From: CAZHPA01 sp964533945 | Lineage (GTDB): Bacteria; Bacillota; Clostridia; Lachnospirales; WRBF01 | Length of the DNA: 33,041 bases | Direction of reading: 5' to 3' | Assembly (NCBI GenBank): GCA_964533945.1 | Contig: CAZHPA010000019.1 | Coordinates: 1-33,041 of the forward strand | In this document: positions 1 through 7,425 of the stretch, piece after piece | How the letters are laid out: each line of letters opens with the position of its first letter | Numbering within the stretch: position 1 is the first letter of the stretch | Program-made: the position numbers and the translations under genes | Notes under the pieces: generated by a model | Databases searched by the model: none | What the model saw: the letters and a program-made list of their open reading frames with translations, nothing else | Told to the model about the DNA's origin: nothing

Positions 1-339
1 CAACATCTATTACCCGAACATTTAGGCGAAAACAGTATATATTCCCAAATATTGGAAATAATATACAACCTCTATAATAATTCACAAAATATTCAAATTG
101 CCCAAATATTAAATTATTTTGAAACTGCAAAAGAACAACAGCAAGTTGTTGAAATTATTTCGGGCGGCGAAATTAACAGCTTGCATCTTGAAAAAGAAAT
201 TAGCGAACTATGTAAAAAAATTATACTTAATTTTATTAACACAAAAATTAAAGCAGAAAAAGATGCAAATAAGCTTAATAATTTAATAAAAACCATACCA
301 AATATACAAAAGTTGTATATAAAAATAACTGATGGTTAA
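1..339 (+). CDS. dnaG: DNA primase, C-terminal end (partial)
   Basis: The reading frame is open from the first base and ends at TAA 337-339, so only the last 112 residues of a longer protein are present. They are helical and charged, with a pattern (long helices, LEIIYNLYN, then AKEQQQVVEII and a Lys-rich end) that fits the helicase-binding C-terminal domain of bacterial primase. No catalytic Toprim residues lie in this part. The main support is context: the gene sits 49 bp upstream of the primary sigma factor in the same direction, which is the conserved dnaG-rpoD order of Firmicutes. DnaG makes RNA primers at the replication fork and this domain contacts the DnaB-type helicase. The assignment is inference from position and general pattern rather than from a diagnostic motif. 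Confidence 0.72.
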   Translation, partial: QHLLPEHLGENSIYSQILEIIYNLYNNSQNIQIAQILNYFETAKEQQQVVEIISGGEINSLHLEKEISELCKKIILNFINTKIKAEKDANKLNNLIKTIPNIQKLYIKITDG

Positions 340-388
340 AAATAGGAATGTTAAGTTTTGCATATTTATTTAGGAAGGAAGGATTGCC

Positions 389-1501
389 TTGAAGTCCATA
401 GATGACAGCTCGCTATTATCAAGACTTAAAGATTTAGTCGCTTTGGGCAAGAAGAAAAAGGGCATTTTGGAATACAAAGAAATTATGGATTTTCTGGGCG
501 ATATCGACCTTAATGCCGAGCAAATTGAAAGTATTTATGAATACTTGGAAACACAAGGCTTGGAAATTTCAAGCAATGTTTCAAGAACGGAAAATTCCGA
601 AAGCCCTGAAAACATAGAACAACCCGAAGAACCCGAAAAAGAACTTGATTTAAGCACAATCGAAGGCAGCGTTAACATAGATGACCATGTTAGAATGTAT
701 TTAAAAGAAATTGGAAAAGTTCCTCTTTTGTCTGCTGCCGAAGAAATTGAGCTTGCCAACAGAATGGAAAAAGGCGACGAAGAAGCTAAAAAACGCCTTG
801 CCGAAGCAAATTTGAGGCTTGTTGTAAGCATTGCTAAAAGATACGTTGGGCGTGGTATGCTTTTTTTAGATTTAATTCAAGAAGGCAACTTGGGTTTAAT
901 TAAAGCCGTTGAAAAATTTGACTACCGAAAAGGCTTTAAATTTAGCACATACGCCACATGGTGGATTAGACAAGCAATAACACGAGCTATCGCAGACCAA
1001 GCACGAACAATTCGCATACCTGTTCATATGGTTGAAACAATTAATAAATTAATTCGTGTTTCTAGGCAGCTGCTTCAAGAGTTTGGCAGAGACCCAACAC
1101 CCGATGAGCTTGCAAGAGAAATGCAAATGCCCGTTGAAAAAGTTCGTGAAATTATGAAAATTGCACAAGAGCCTGTTTCTTTAGAAACGCCAATTGGTGA
1201 AGAAGAAGACAGTCATTTAGGCGATTTTATACCCGATGATGACATACCAGCTCCGGCAGAAGCTGCTGCTTTTACATTGCTTAAAGAACAGCTTATTGAT
1301 GTTTTAGACACTTTAACAGAGCGTGAAGAAAAAGTGTTAAGGCTTCGCTTTGGGTTAGACGATGGTAGAGCAAGAACTCTTGAAGAAGTTGGAAGGGATT
1401 TTAACGTTACACGGGAACGAATTAGGCAAATTGAAGCAAAAGCTTTGCGTAAGCTAAGGCACCCAAGCCGTAGCAAAAAGCTTAAAGATTATTTGGATTA
1501 A
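389..1501 (+). CDS. rpoD: RNA polymerase primary sigma factor (SigA/RpoD)
   Basis: This is the housekeeping sigma factor that directs RNA polymerase to -35/-10 promoters. The 370-residue protein has the full layout: a short region 1.1 (about 8-60), an acidic spacer (70-90), region 1.2 (97-130), the highly conserved region 2 (about 141-211, with the aromatic -10 melting segment FKFSTYATWWIRQAI), region 3 (215-290) and region 4 with its helix-turn-helix (about 317-365, including VTRERIRQIEAKALRKLRHP). Length matches SigA of Firmicutes. The start is TTG at 389, chosen because a strong ribosome binding site (AGGAAGGAAGGA, 372-383) precedes it by five bases. It is probably cotranscribed with dnaG; no promoter is evident in the 49-bp gap. 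A hairpin terminator follows. Confidence 0.97.
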   Translation: MKSIDDSSLLSRLKDLVALGKKKKGILEYKEIMDFLGDIDLNAEQIESIYEYLETQGLEISSNVSRTENSESPENIEQPEEPEKELDLSTIEGSVNIDDHVRMYLKEIGKVPLLSAAEEIELANRMEKGDEEAKKRLAEANLRLVVSIAKRYVGRGMLFLDLIQEGNLGLIKAVEKFDYRKGFKFSTYATWWIRQAITRAIADQARTIRIPVHMVETINKLIRVSRQLLQEFGRDPTPDELAREMQMPVEKVREIMKIAQEPVSLETPIGEEEDSHLGDFIPDDDIPAPAEAAAFTLLKEQLIDVLDTLTEREEKVLRLRFGLDDGRARTLEEVGRDFNVTRERIRQIEAKALRKLRHPSRSKKLKDYLD

Positions 1502-1553
1502 CCTAAGTTTTTTAGATTCTTAGGTTCTTGAAATCTTAGATTTTTCTTAAAAT

Positions 1554-1596
1554 AAAAACTCCGATTAGGCATTTAAAGTTTTAATCGGAGTTTTTT
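1554..1596 (+). terminator. Rho-independent terminator after rpoD
   Basis: The stem CTCCGATTA (1559-1567) pairs with TAATCGGAG (1582-1590) and is followed by six T residues; five A residues precede it, so it could also work on the other strand. A smaller inverted repeat, CCTAAG...CTTAGG, lies just upstream at 1502-1524. Confidence 0.9.
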
Positions 1597-1601
1597 AGTT
1601 G

Positions 1602-1630
1602 TTGCAATAATGTTTTATTAATGTTATAAT
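1602..1630 (+). promoter_or_regulatory. SigA-type promoter of the SGNH/SLH gene
   Basis: TTGCAA (1602-1607), a 17-bp spacer and a perfect TATAAT (1625-1630) lie directly behind the rpoD terminator and 55 bp before the next start codon, so the exported-protein gene is transcribed on its own. Confidence 0.8.
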
Positions 1631-1685
1631 TTAATTGTTGTAAAAGATTTTTTTATTAAAAATCTATAAGCAAAGGGGGGGTTAA

Positions 1686-3170
1686 ATGTTCAAAAAGTTT
1701 TTAGCAATTTTGCTTTCTCTAATACTATTAGCTCAAACAATTCCCGTTTTTGGCGAGGAAGTGTTTTTGGGAAACTTAGTTATTTTAGGGGACAGCATTT
1801 CCACAGGATATGGGCTTTGTATTTTGCAAAATAACAGCGACGATAATAAATACAGCGATAACAACTTTTCGGTTAAGCTTGCAAACAAGCTAGAACTTAA
1901 ACCATTAAATTTTGCAGCTGATGGCACAACATCAAGTGAACTTCTTCAAATACTTTTAAGCGAAGACAATATCTTGGTGAAAGAATCAATTAAAAACGCA
2001 AAAGCAATCAGCATAACAGTTGGCAAAGACAATTTGTTAGACGTTTTAAATGCTTCAGTTTATGACCTGTTAACGATAGGCGGCGGTTTGTTAAAATCTC
2101 CAATTTCAGCTTTAGAAGTTATTATGTCAAAACAAGAATCTAAAGAAGCTCTTATAAGCGAAATTAAAAAGGCTGTTTCTGAATTTACGGGAAAAAACGG
2201 AATTGATGGAGATTTTGGCAGGATTATAATGGAGTTAAAAAGATTAAATCCCAAAGCTCCCATTTTAGTTCAAACAATATACAACCCGTTTGATTTTTTG
2301 GAAGAAATTTCAAAAGAACTCGAACCACATATTCAAACGATGAATTCTGTAATTCGTACCGGTGCTTTTGAAGGTGCTTATGAACTGATTGATACATATA
2401 GGATATACAAAGAAAGAAAAGAACCATATGCAAACCTAACCGAACCAAGCTTTTATGGTTTTATTCCGTATCTTAATATTGCAGCACACGAAGCTATATA
2501 TAGCGAAATTGTGCATTCAATTTTAACTGAAAAACCGGTTATTGAACCACCTGTTCCAACAGAAGAAGCACGGGCAGTTGTTTCCAGTCATCAAGAACTT
2601 GAACAAGAAAAAAAATATAAAGAAGAAGCAAAAGAAACAGAAGAAGTATTGCATAGCTTCACAGATATTAAAGGACATTGGGCAGAACAATACATAGCGC
2701 TTGCCTATGAATTTGAAATAGTTAAAGATAGCGAAAACAATTTATTTCAACCAGATAAAACATTAACAATGAAAGAATTTTTAGAGTTGTTATCTGTAAT
2801 GCCCAATTTCGAGCAAAAAATAATTCAAAGTACATATGAAAATTCAACCGAAGAAGAACTAAACGAAATTGTAACAAGAAAAGAACTTGCTGTAATAGCT
2901 AGTATTTCGCTTGCAATGCTTGGGAAATCCCCAGAAGATATGAGTATTTTAGAAAAATTTAAAGATGTTTCAGAATTAAACCAAGACTATAAAAACTGTA
3001 TAGTTTTAGCAGCCCAATCAAACGTTATGATTGGAACTTCAGAAAATACTTTTTCTCCTGATGCCCCTGTTACAAAAGCGCAAACTATTACCGTTATTTG
3101 CAAACTAATAGAAACTGCTATTTTAAGCTTGGCAGATTCACTAGAAGAACTTTCAGAACAGTTGTCTTAA
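1686..3170 (+). CDS. Exported SGNH-hydrolase-like protein with SLH repeats
   Basis: The 494-residue protein starts with a signal peptide (1-23, basic MFKK then a hydrophobic core). An SGNH/GDSL esterase fold follows: block I is VILGDSISTGYG with the nucleophile-type Ser37, and block II is FAADGTTSSELL (Gly80). Later blocks look damaged. The GxND block reads GKDN (113-116), and the usual DxxHP before the last helix reads IPYL (260-263), although the following AAHEAI helix is kept. A Glu-rich linker (about 283-322) leads to C-terminal SLH units: SFTDIKGHWAEQYIALA...FQPDKTLT (324-365), a poor middle unit (about 370-412) and FKDVSELNQDYKNCIVLA...FSPDAPVTKAQ (425-475). SLH repeats bind secondary cell wall polymer, so surface location is expected. 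Enzyme activity is doubtful. The start ATG has an AAAGGGGGGG-type binding site. It has its own promoter and terminator. Confidence 0.8.
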   Translation: MFKKFLAILLSLILLAQTIPVFGEEVFLGNLVILGDSISTGYGLCILQNNSDDNKYSDNNFSVKLANKLELKPLNFAADGTTSSELLQILLSEDNILVKESIKNAKAISITVGKDNLLDVLNASVYDLLTIGGGLLKSPISALEVIMSKQESKEALISEIKKAVSEFTGKNGIDGDFGRIIMELKRLNPKAPILVQTIYNPFDFLEEISKELEPHIQTMNSVIRTGAFEGAYELIDTYRIYKERKEPYANLTEPSFYGFIPYLNIAAHEAIYSEIVHSILTEKPVIEPPVPTEEARAVVSSHQELEQEKKYKEEAKETEEVLHSFTDIKGHWAEQYIALAYEFEIVKDSENNLFQPDKTLTMKEFLELLSVMPNFEQKIIQSTYENSTEEELNEIVTRKELAVIASISLAMLGKSPEDMSILEKFKDVSELNQDYKNCIVLAAQSNVMIGTSENTFSPDAPVTKAQTITVICKLIETAILSLADSLEELSEQLS

Positions 3171-3222
3171 AAATTAATGCTATTAAGTTTTGGTATTTTT
3201 TAAAAATCATTTAAAATTATCA

Positions 3223-3254
3223 AGAAGTCATTTCTAAATGGCTTCTATTTTTTT
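3223..3254 (+). terminator. Rho-independent terminator after the SGNH/SLH gene
   Basis: AGAAGTCATTT (3223-3233) and AAATGGCTTCT (3236-3246) pair over most of their length with one G-T pair and a tight loop, followed by ATTTTTTTT. Confidence 0.85.
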
Positions 3255-3288
3255 GCAAACTTTTGAGCCATTTTTGCAAATAAACGTA

Positions 3289-3317
3289 TTTACACATAAT
3301 AGACAATCAAATATTAT
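3289..3317 (+). promoter_or_regulatory. Promoter of the dprA-topA-codY unit
   Basis: TTTACA (3289-3294), a 17-bp spacer and TATTAT (3312-3317) precede the dprA start by 21 bp. Each box differs from consensus by one base. Confidence 0.7.
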
Positions 3318-3338
3318 AGTTAATATGGAGGTGTAAAT

Positions 3339-4457
3339 ATGGATGACGAGCTTTATATAATGTGGCTTGCACGAATTGAAGGAGTTAGCCTTAAAAAACA
3401 GCATTATCTATTAAACCTTTTTAAAAAACCAGAAGAAATTTTTTCAGCTTCAAGTCAGCTTTTAAAACATATTAATGGAATTTCAGAATGTGAAATAAAT
3501 AGCATTATTAAAATGCAAAATGACAACATAATTGCCAACTACGAAAAAGAGCTAGTAAATAAAGAAGTTGAATTTATTAGCATATTAAATAAAAAATATC
3601 CTCCTCTTTTAAAAGAAATTGAAAATCCACCGCTAGGGCTTTATGTTAAAGGAACATTTCCTAAAAACAATAGTATAATGGTTAGCATAGTCGGTTCAAG
3701 ACGCTGCAGTGAATATGGCTGCATGGTTTCACATAAAATTAGCAAAGAGCTTGCAATAAACGGCATAACAGTTGTAAGCGGTATGGCATGTGGTATTGAC
3801 AGTATGGCACACAAAGGTGCAATTGAGGCAAGTGGAGGGACAACCATTGCCGTTTTAGGCTGTGGAGTTGATATTTGCTATCCAATAGAAAATAGAAAAT
3901 TAAAAGAACAAATTGAGAAGAACGGATGCACAATTTCAGAATTTCCGCCCGGCTCAAAACCGCTTCCTTTTTGTTTCCCTATGAGAAATAGAATAATTAG
4001 CGGTCTTTCTTCAATAACTATTGTTATTGAAGCAACAAGAAAAAGCGGTTCTTTAATAACAGCTTCTTTGGCATTAGAACAAGGGCGAGATGTTATGGCA
4101 GTTCCGGGAAACATAACAAATAAATTAAGCTTTGGAACTAATGAATTAATTAGAGATGGTGCGGCTATTGTTTTAAATTGTGAAGATATATTTTATGCTT
4201 TAGGAATGAGCAGTTCTGAAGTTTCTGAAATCGCTGCAAAGAATAATCTTAAAAAAAGTAAAAATAATATTATTGATTCACTTGCGCCTGATGAAAAATT
4301 AGTTTATTCTTGTATAAGTTCAGAACCAATAAGCGCTGATGAAATAATAAATAAAATTAATTGTCAGGCGCAAACGGTTGCTTATGTATTAACGCTTCTT
4401 GAAATTAGAGGACATATTAAAAAACTTGCAGGAACGAAATATGTTCTTGCCCTTTAA
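3339..4457 (+). CDS. dprA: DNA processing protein DprA (Smf)
   Basis: DprA binds incoming single-stranded DNA during natural transformation and loads RecA; it is also kept in many non-competent bacteria. The 372-residue protein has an N-terminal helix-hairpin-helix/SAM-like region (about 1-60), then the extended Rossmann fold with VSIVGSRRCSEYG (115-127), SGMACGIDSMAHKGAIE (147-163), AVLGCGVDICYPIENRKL (171-188) and the FPMRNRIISGLS segment (213-224), and a C-terminal winged-helix domain (about 310-372). Start ATG has GGAGGTG (3327-3333) six bases upstream. topA follows after 62 bp with no terminator between, so the two are probably cotranscribed. The dprA-topA pairing is common in Firmicutes. 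Confidence 0.95.
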   Translation: MDDELYIMWLARIEGVSLKKQHYLLNLFKKPEEIFSASSQLLKHINGISECEINSIIKMQNDNIIANYEKELVNKEVEFISILNKKYPPLLKEIENPPLGLYVKGTFPKNNSIMVSIVGSRRCSEYGCMVSHKISKELAINGITVVSGMACGIDSMAHKGAIEASGGTTIAVLGCGVDICYPIENRKLKEQIEKNGCTISEFPPGSKPLPFCFPMRNRIISGLSSITIVIEATRKSGSLITASLALEQGRDVMAVPGNITNKLSFGTNELIRDGAAIVLNCEDIFYALGMSSSEVSEIAAKNNLKKSKNNIIDSLAPDEKLVYSCISSEPISADEIINKINCQAQTVAYVLTLLEIRGHIKKLAGTKYVLAL

Positions 4458-4519
4458 GTTTTTTAATTAATTTGTTTAACATAAAAGAAAGGCCATAAAA
4501 TATAAAGGAAGGTTTTATA

Positions 4520-6583
4520 ATGGCAAAAAATCTTGTAATTGTCGAATCTCCCGCAAAAGCAAAGACGCTTAAAAAGTTTTTGGGAAGTGGGTATAAAATT
4601 GAAGCGTCTGTAGGGCACGTTAGAGATTTACCGAAAAGTGAACTTGGAATTAATATTGAAAACGATTTTGAACCAAAATATATTACTATTAGAGGAAAAG
4701 GAGAAATACTTTCTAAATTACGCAAAGAAGCAAAAGCATCGGAAAAAATATATTTGGCAACAGACCCAGATCGTGAAGGAGAAGCTATAAGTTGGCATTT
4801 AGTTCATGCGTTAAACCTTCATGGCAAAAATGCTTTAAGAATAACATTTAATGAAATAACAAAAAATGCTGTTAAAAAATCAATAAAAGAAGCTAGAGAA
4901 ATAGATATGAATTTAGTTGATGCACAACAAGCAAGGCGAGAGCTTGACAGAATTGTTGGCTATAAAATAAGCCCTCTTTTATGGAAAAAGGTGAAAAAAG
5001 GTCTTAGCGCCGGACGTGTTCAATCTGTTGCATTAAAATTAATTTGCGATAGAGAAGATGAAATAGACAATTTCACATCACTTGAATACTGGACTATAGA
5101 TACTTTGCTTAAAACAAAAGACGGAAGTGTTTTTGCTTCAAAATTTCATGGTGACGAAAACGGTAAGCTTGAACTTTCAAGCAAAGAGCAAACAGAAGAA
5201 GTTATTAAGCAAATTAAAGCCCAAACTTTTATTGTTAAGCAAGTTAAAAAAGGAACAAGAACAAAAAAACCGCCTGCACCATTTACAACAAGCACATTGC
5301 AACAAGAAGCTTCAAAAATACTTGGGTTTCAAGCTTCAAAAACAATGATGATTGCACAACAGCTTTATGAAGGCGTTGATGTTTTGGGGGAAGGAACAAT
5401 TGGGCTTGTTACGTATATTAGAACAGATTCAATGAGAATTTCGGATGAAGCTTTTGAAAATGTTAAGCAATATATAGTAACTAATTTTGGCAAAGAATAC
5501 GCAAGCGAAACAAAGTCTTCACACAAACTAAAAGGCAAGGCACAAGATGCCCATGAAGCAATACGCCCAACGCTTTCTGAAAGAACGCCTGAAAAAATTA
5601 AAGATTCACTTTCAAAAGACCAATATAAGCTGTATAAATTAATTTGGGAAAGATTTGTTGCAAGTCAAATGCAACCGGCTATATATAACACCGTTTCTGT
5701 TAAAATTTCGGCAGGGAAATATGCTTTCCGCTCCAACGGTTCAAATTTAAAATTCGAAGGCTATTTGGCAGTATATAAAAAGAACGAGGAAACACAAGAA
5801 GCAATAGTTACATTGCCCAATTTAACCGAAGACGAAATACTTGAACTTGTTAACATTAAAGAAGAACAACATTTTACTCAACCGCCACCACGCTTTACGG
5901 AAGCAATGCTTGTTAAAACTATGGAAGAACTTGGAATAGGTCGCCCAAGCACATATGCCGCAACTATAAGCACAATAACAAACAGAGGTTATGTTACAAA
6001 AGAAGCTAAAGTTTTTTATTCAACAGAACTAGGGGAAATTGTAAATAAAATAATGAAAGAAAATTTTAGCGAAATAGTTGACGTTGATTTTACTGCAAAA
6101 ATGGAAAAAGATTTAGATAAAGTTTCAGAAGGCGAGCTTGAATGGAAAGAAATATTAAGGCAATTTTATACCCCTTTTAATGAAACTGTTGTTTTGGCAG
6201 AAGAAAAAATAGGCGAAATAGAAGTTGCAGATGAAGAAACAGATGTTGTTTGCGAAAAATGCGGACGAAATATGGTTATAAAATTTGGAAGGTTTGGTAA
6301 ATTTCTTGCCTGCCCCGGCTTTCCTGAATGCAAAAACGCAAAGCCGCTTTTAGAAGAAGCCGGCGTAAACTGCCCTGTATGCGGCAAAAAAGTTATGATT
6401 AGGAAGACGAAGAAAGGAAGAAAATATTTCAGCTGTGAAGATAACCCAGAATGTAGTTTTGTTTCATGGAAAAAACCAACGGGCAAACGTTGCCCCGAAT
6501 GCGACGACTTTTTAATTGAAAAAGGAACTAAAAAAACAAAAATTGTTTGCAACAATCCTAAATGTTCGTATGCGGAAGATTAA
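4520..6583 (+). CDS. topA: DNA topoisomerase I
   Basis: This type IA topoisomerase relaxes negative supercoils by transient cleavage of one strand. The 687-residue protein has the N-terminal Toprim domain (NLVIVESPAKAKTLKKFLG, 4-22; YLATDPDREGEAISWHL, 78-94, with the metal-binding DPD), the RELDRIVGYKISPLLW and LSAGRVQSVAL core segments (140-172), and the catalytic tyrosine Tyr299 in GLVTYIRTDSMRIS. Three C-terminal tetracysteine zinc ribbons follow, each with a CxxC pair and a downstream CxxxxxC or similar pair (about 576-684). Length is typical for Bacillota TopA. The ribosome binding site AAGGAAGG lies at 4506-4513. It sits between dprA and codY, 18 bp before codY. Confidence 0.97.
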   Translation: MAKNLVIVESPAKAKTLKKFLGSGYKIEASVGHVRDLPKSELGINIENDFEPKYITIRGKGEILSKLRKEAKASEKIYLATDPDREGEAISWHLVHALNLHGKNALRITFNEITKNAVKKSIKEAREIDMNLVDAQQARRELDRIVGYKISPLLWKKVKKGLSAGRVQSVALKLICDREDEIDNFTSLEYWTIDTLLKTKDGSVFASKFHGDENGKLELSSKEQTEEVIKQIKAQTFIVKQVKKGTRTKKPPAPFTTSTLQQEASKILGFQASKTMMIAQQLYEGVDVLGEGTIGLVTYIRTDSMRISDEAFENVKQYIVTNFGKEYASETKSSHKLKGKAQDAHEAIRPTLSERTPEKIKDSLSKDQYKLYKLIWERFVASQMQPAIYNTVSVKISAGKYAFRSNGSNLKFEGYLAVYKKNEETQEAIVTLPNLTEDEILELVNIKEEQHFTQPPPRFTEAMLVKTMEELGIGRPSTYAATISTITNRGYVTKEAKVFYSTELGEIVNKIMKENFSEIVDVDFTAKMEKDLDKVSEGELEWKEILRQFYTPFNETVVLAEEKIGEIEVADEETDVVCEKCGRNMVIKFGRFGKFLACPGFPECKNAKPLLEEAGVNCPVCGKKVMIRKTKKGRKYFSCEDNPECSFVSWKKPTGKRCPECDDFLIEKGTKKTKIVCNNPKCSYAED

Positions 6584-6601
6584 ATAGACGGGAGATTTTT
6601 T

Positions 6602-7318
6602 ATGAAAAATTCACATTCCGCAATACTAAGCCATATTTTAAAGCTTACGCAGCACAATTATAGTCATGCCGGCATTTTAAGCGATATATGCACGTTAATT
6701 TTTGAAAAATTAAATATTAGCATACTTATTATTAACAAAAACAGCAAAATTTTAGCAAATACCACATATGACTTTGTTGACATTAATTATATAATTCATC
6801 AATCGCTTGACTTAATGGAAGCTGAAAAATTTTTGTATGACGGACAGCTTTTAAATGCTTCCTCTAAAAATATTAATGCTGTAATATTGCCCATTTTTTG
6901 CAATTTAAGCCGCCAAGCAATTATTTTCATATGTAAACATCAAGACTTTTTAATAGAAGATGACTTGTGCCTAATTGATGTTTTGAATATTATTTTTACG
7001 CTAATTTTCAGAGGAATTTATGATGAAATTTCAAGCATTGAAAATAAAAAAGCCGAATTAACAAAATCGGCATTGGGTACGCTTTCATATTCGGAACTAA
7101 TCGCCGTTATAAACGTATTTAAAAATTTAAACAATAACATCGTTGTTGCGAGTAAAGTTGCAAAAAAAATTGGCATATCACGCTCAATTATAGTTAATGC
7201 ACTTAGAAAGCTAGAAAGCGCAGCACTAATTGAAGTTCGTTCTTTGGGGACAAAAGGTACGTATATTCGCATTATTAACTCTGCCTTAACAACAGAACTT
7301 TCAAAACTTTACGATTAA
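6602..7318 (+). CDS. codY: GTP/branched-chain amino acid sensing regulator CodY, divergent sensor domain
   Basis: CodY represses many metabolic and virulence genes in Firmicutes when GTP and branched-chain amino acids are plentiful. The C-terminal winged helix-turn-helix is unmistakable: TLSYSELIAVINVFKNL (160-176) and ASKVAKKIGISRSIIVNALRKLESAALIEVRSLGTKGTYI (183-222) match the CodY DNA-binding domain almost residue for residue. The N-terminal GAF-like domain (about 1-145) is much less conserved. The protein is 238 residues against about 259 in Bacillus subtilis, and an informal alignment places Gln where the ligand-contacting Arg61 should be. Ligand response may therefore differ; that is inference. 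A weak GGGAG binding site precedes ATG. It lies 18 bp after topA, as in other clostridia, and probably shares its transcript. Confidence 0.9.
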   Translation: MKNSHSAILSHILKLTQHNYSHAGILSDICTLIFEKLNISILIINKNSKILANTTYDFVDINYIIHQSLDLMEAEKFLYDGQLLNASSKNINAVILPIFCNLSRQAIIFICKHQDFLIEDDLCLIDVLNIIFTLIFRGIYDEISSIENKKAELTKSALGTLSYSELIAVINVFKNLNNNIVVASKVAKKIGISRSIIVNALRKLESAALIEVRSLGTKGTYIRIINSALTTELSKLYD

Positions 7319-7361
7319 ATGTAGGATTTAACATAATAGTGCAAAAAAATTATTAAAAAAT

Positions 7362-7390
7362 CTTTACTATTTTTCCAAATATGCTATAAT
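7362..7390 (+). promoter_or_regulatory. Promoter of the pyruvate:ferredoxin oxidoreductase gene
   Basis: A perfect TATAAT (7385-7390) lies 35 bp before the start codon. The -35 is weaker: CTTTAC at 7362-7367 (17-bp spacer) or TTTACT at 7363-7368 (16 bp). Confidence 0.65.
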
Positions 7391-7425
7391 GTTATTTGTA
7401 ATTTAGAAAAGGAGGAATTTTTTTA

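Noticed and set aside
7330..7425. CodY operator upstream of nifJ
   Set aside because: AATTTAGAAAA near 7400 shares only part of the AATTTTCWGAAAATT consensus; in AT-rich DNA this is expected by chance.
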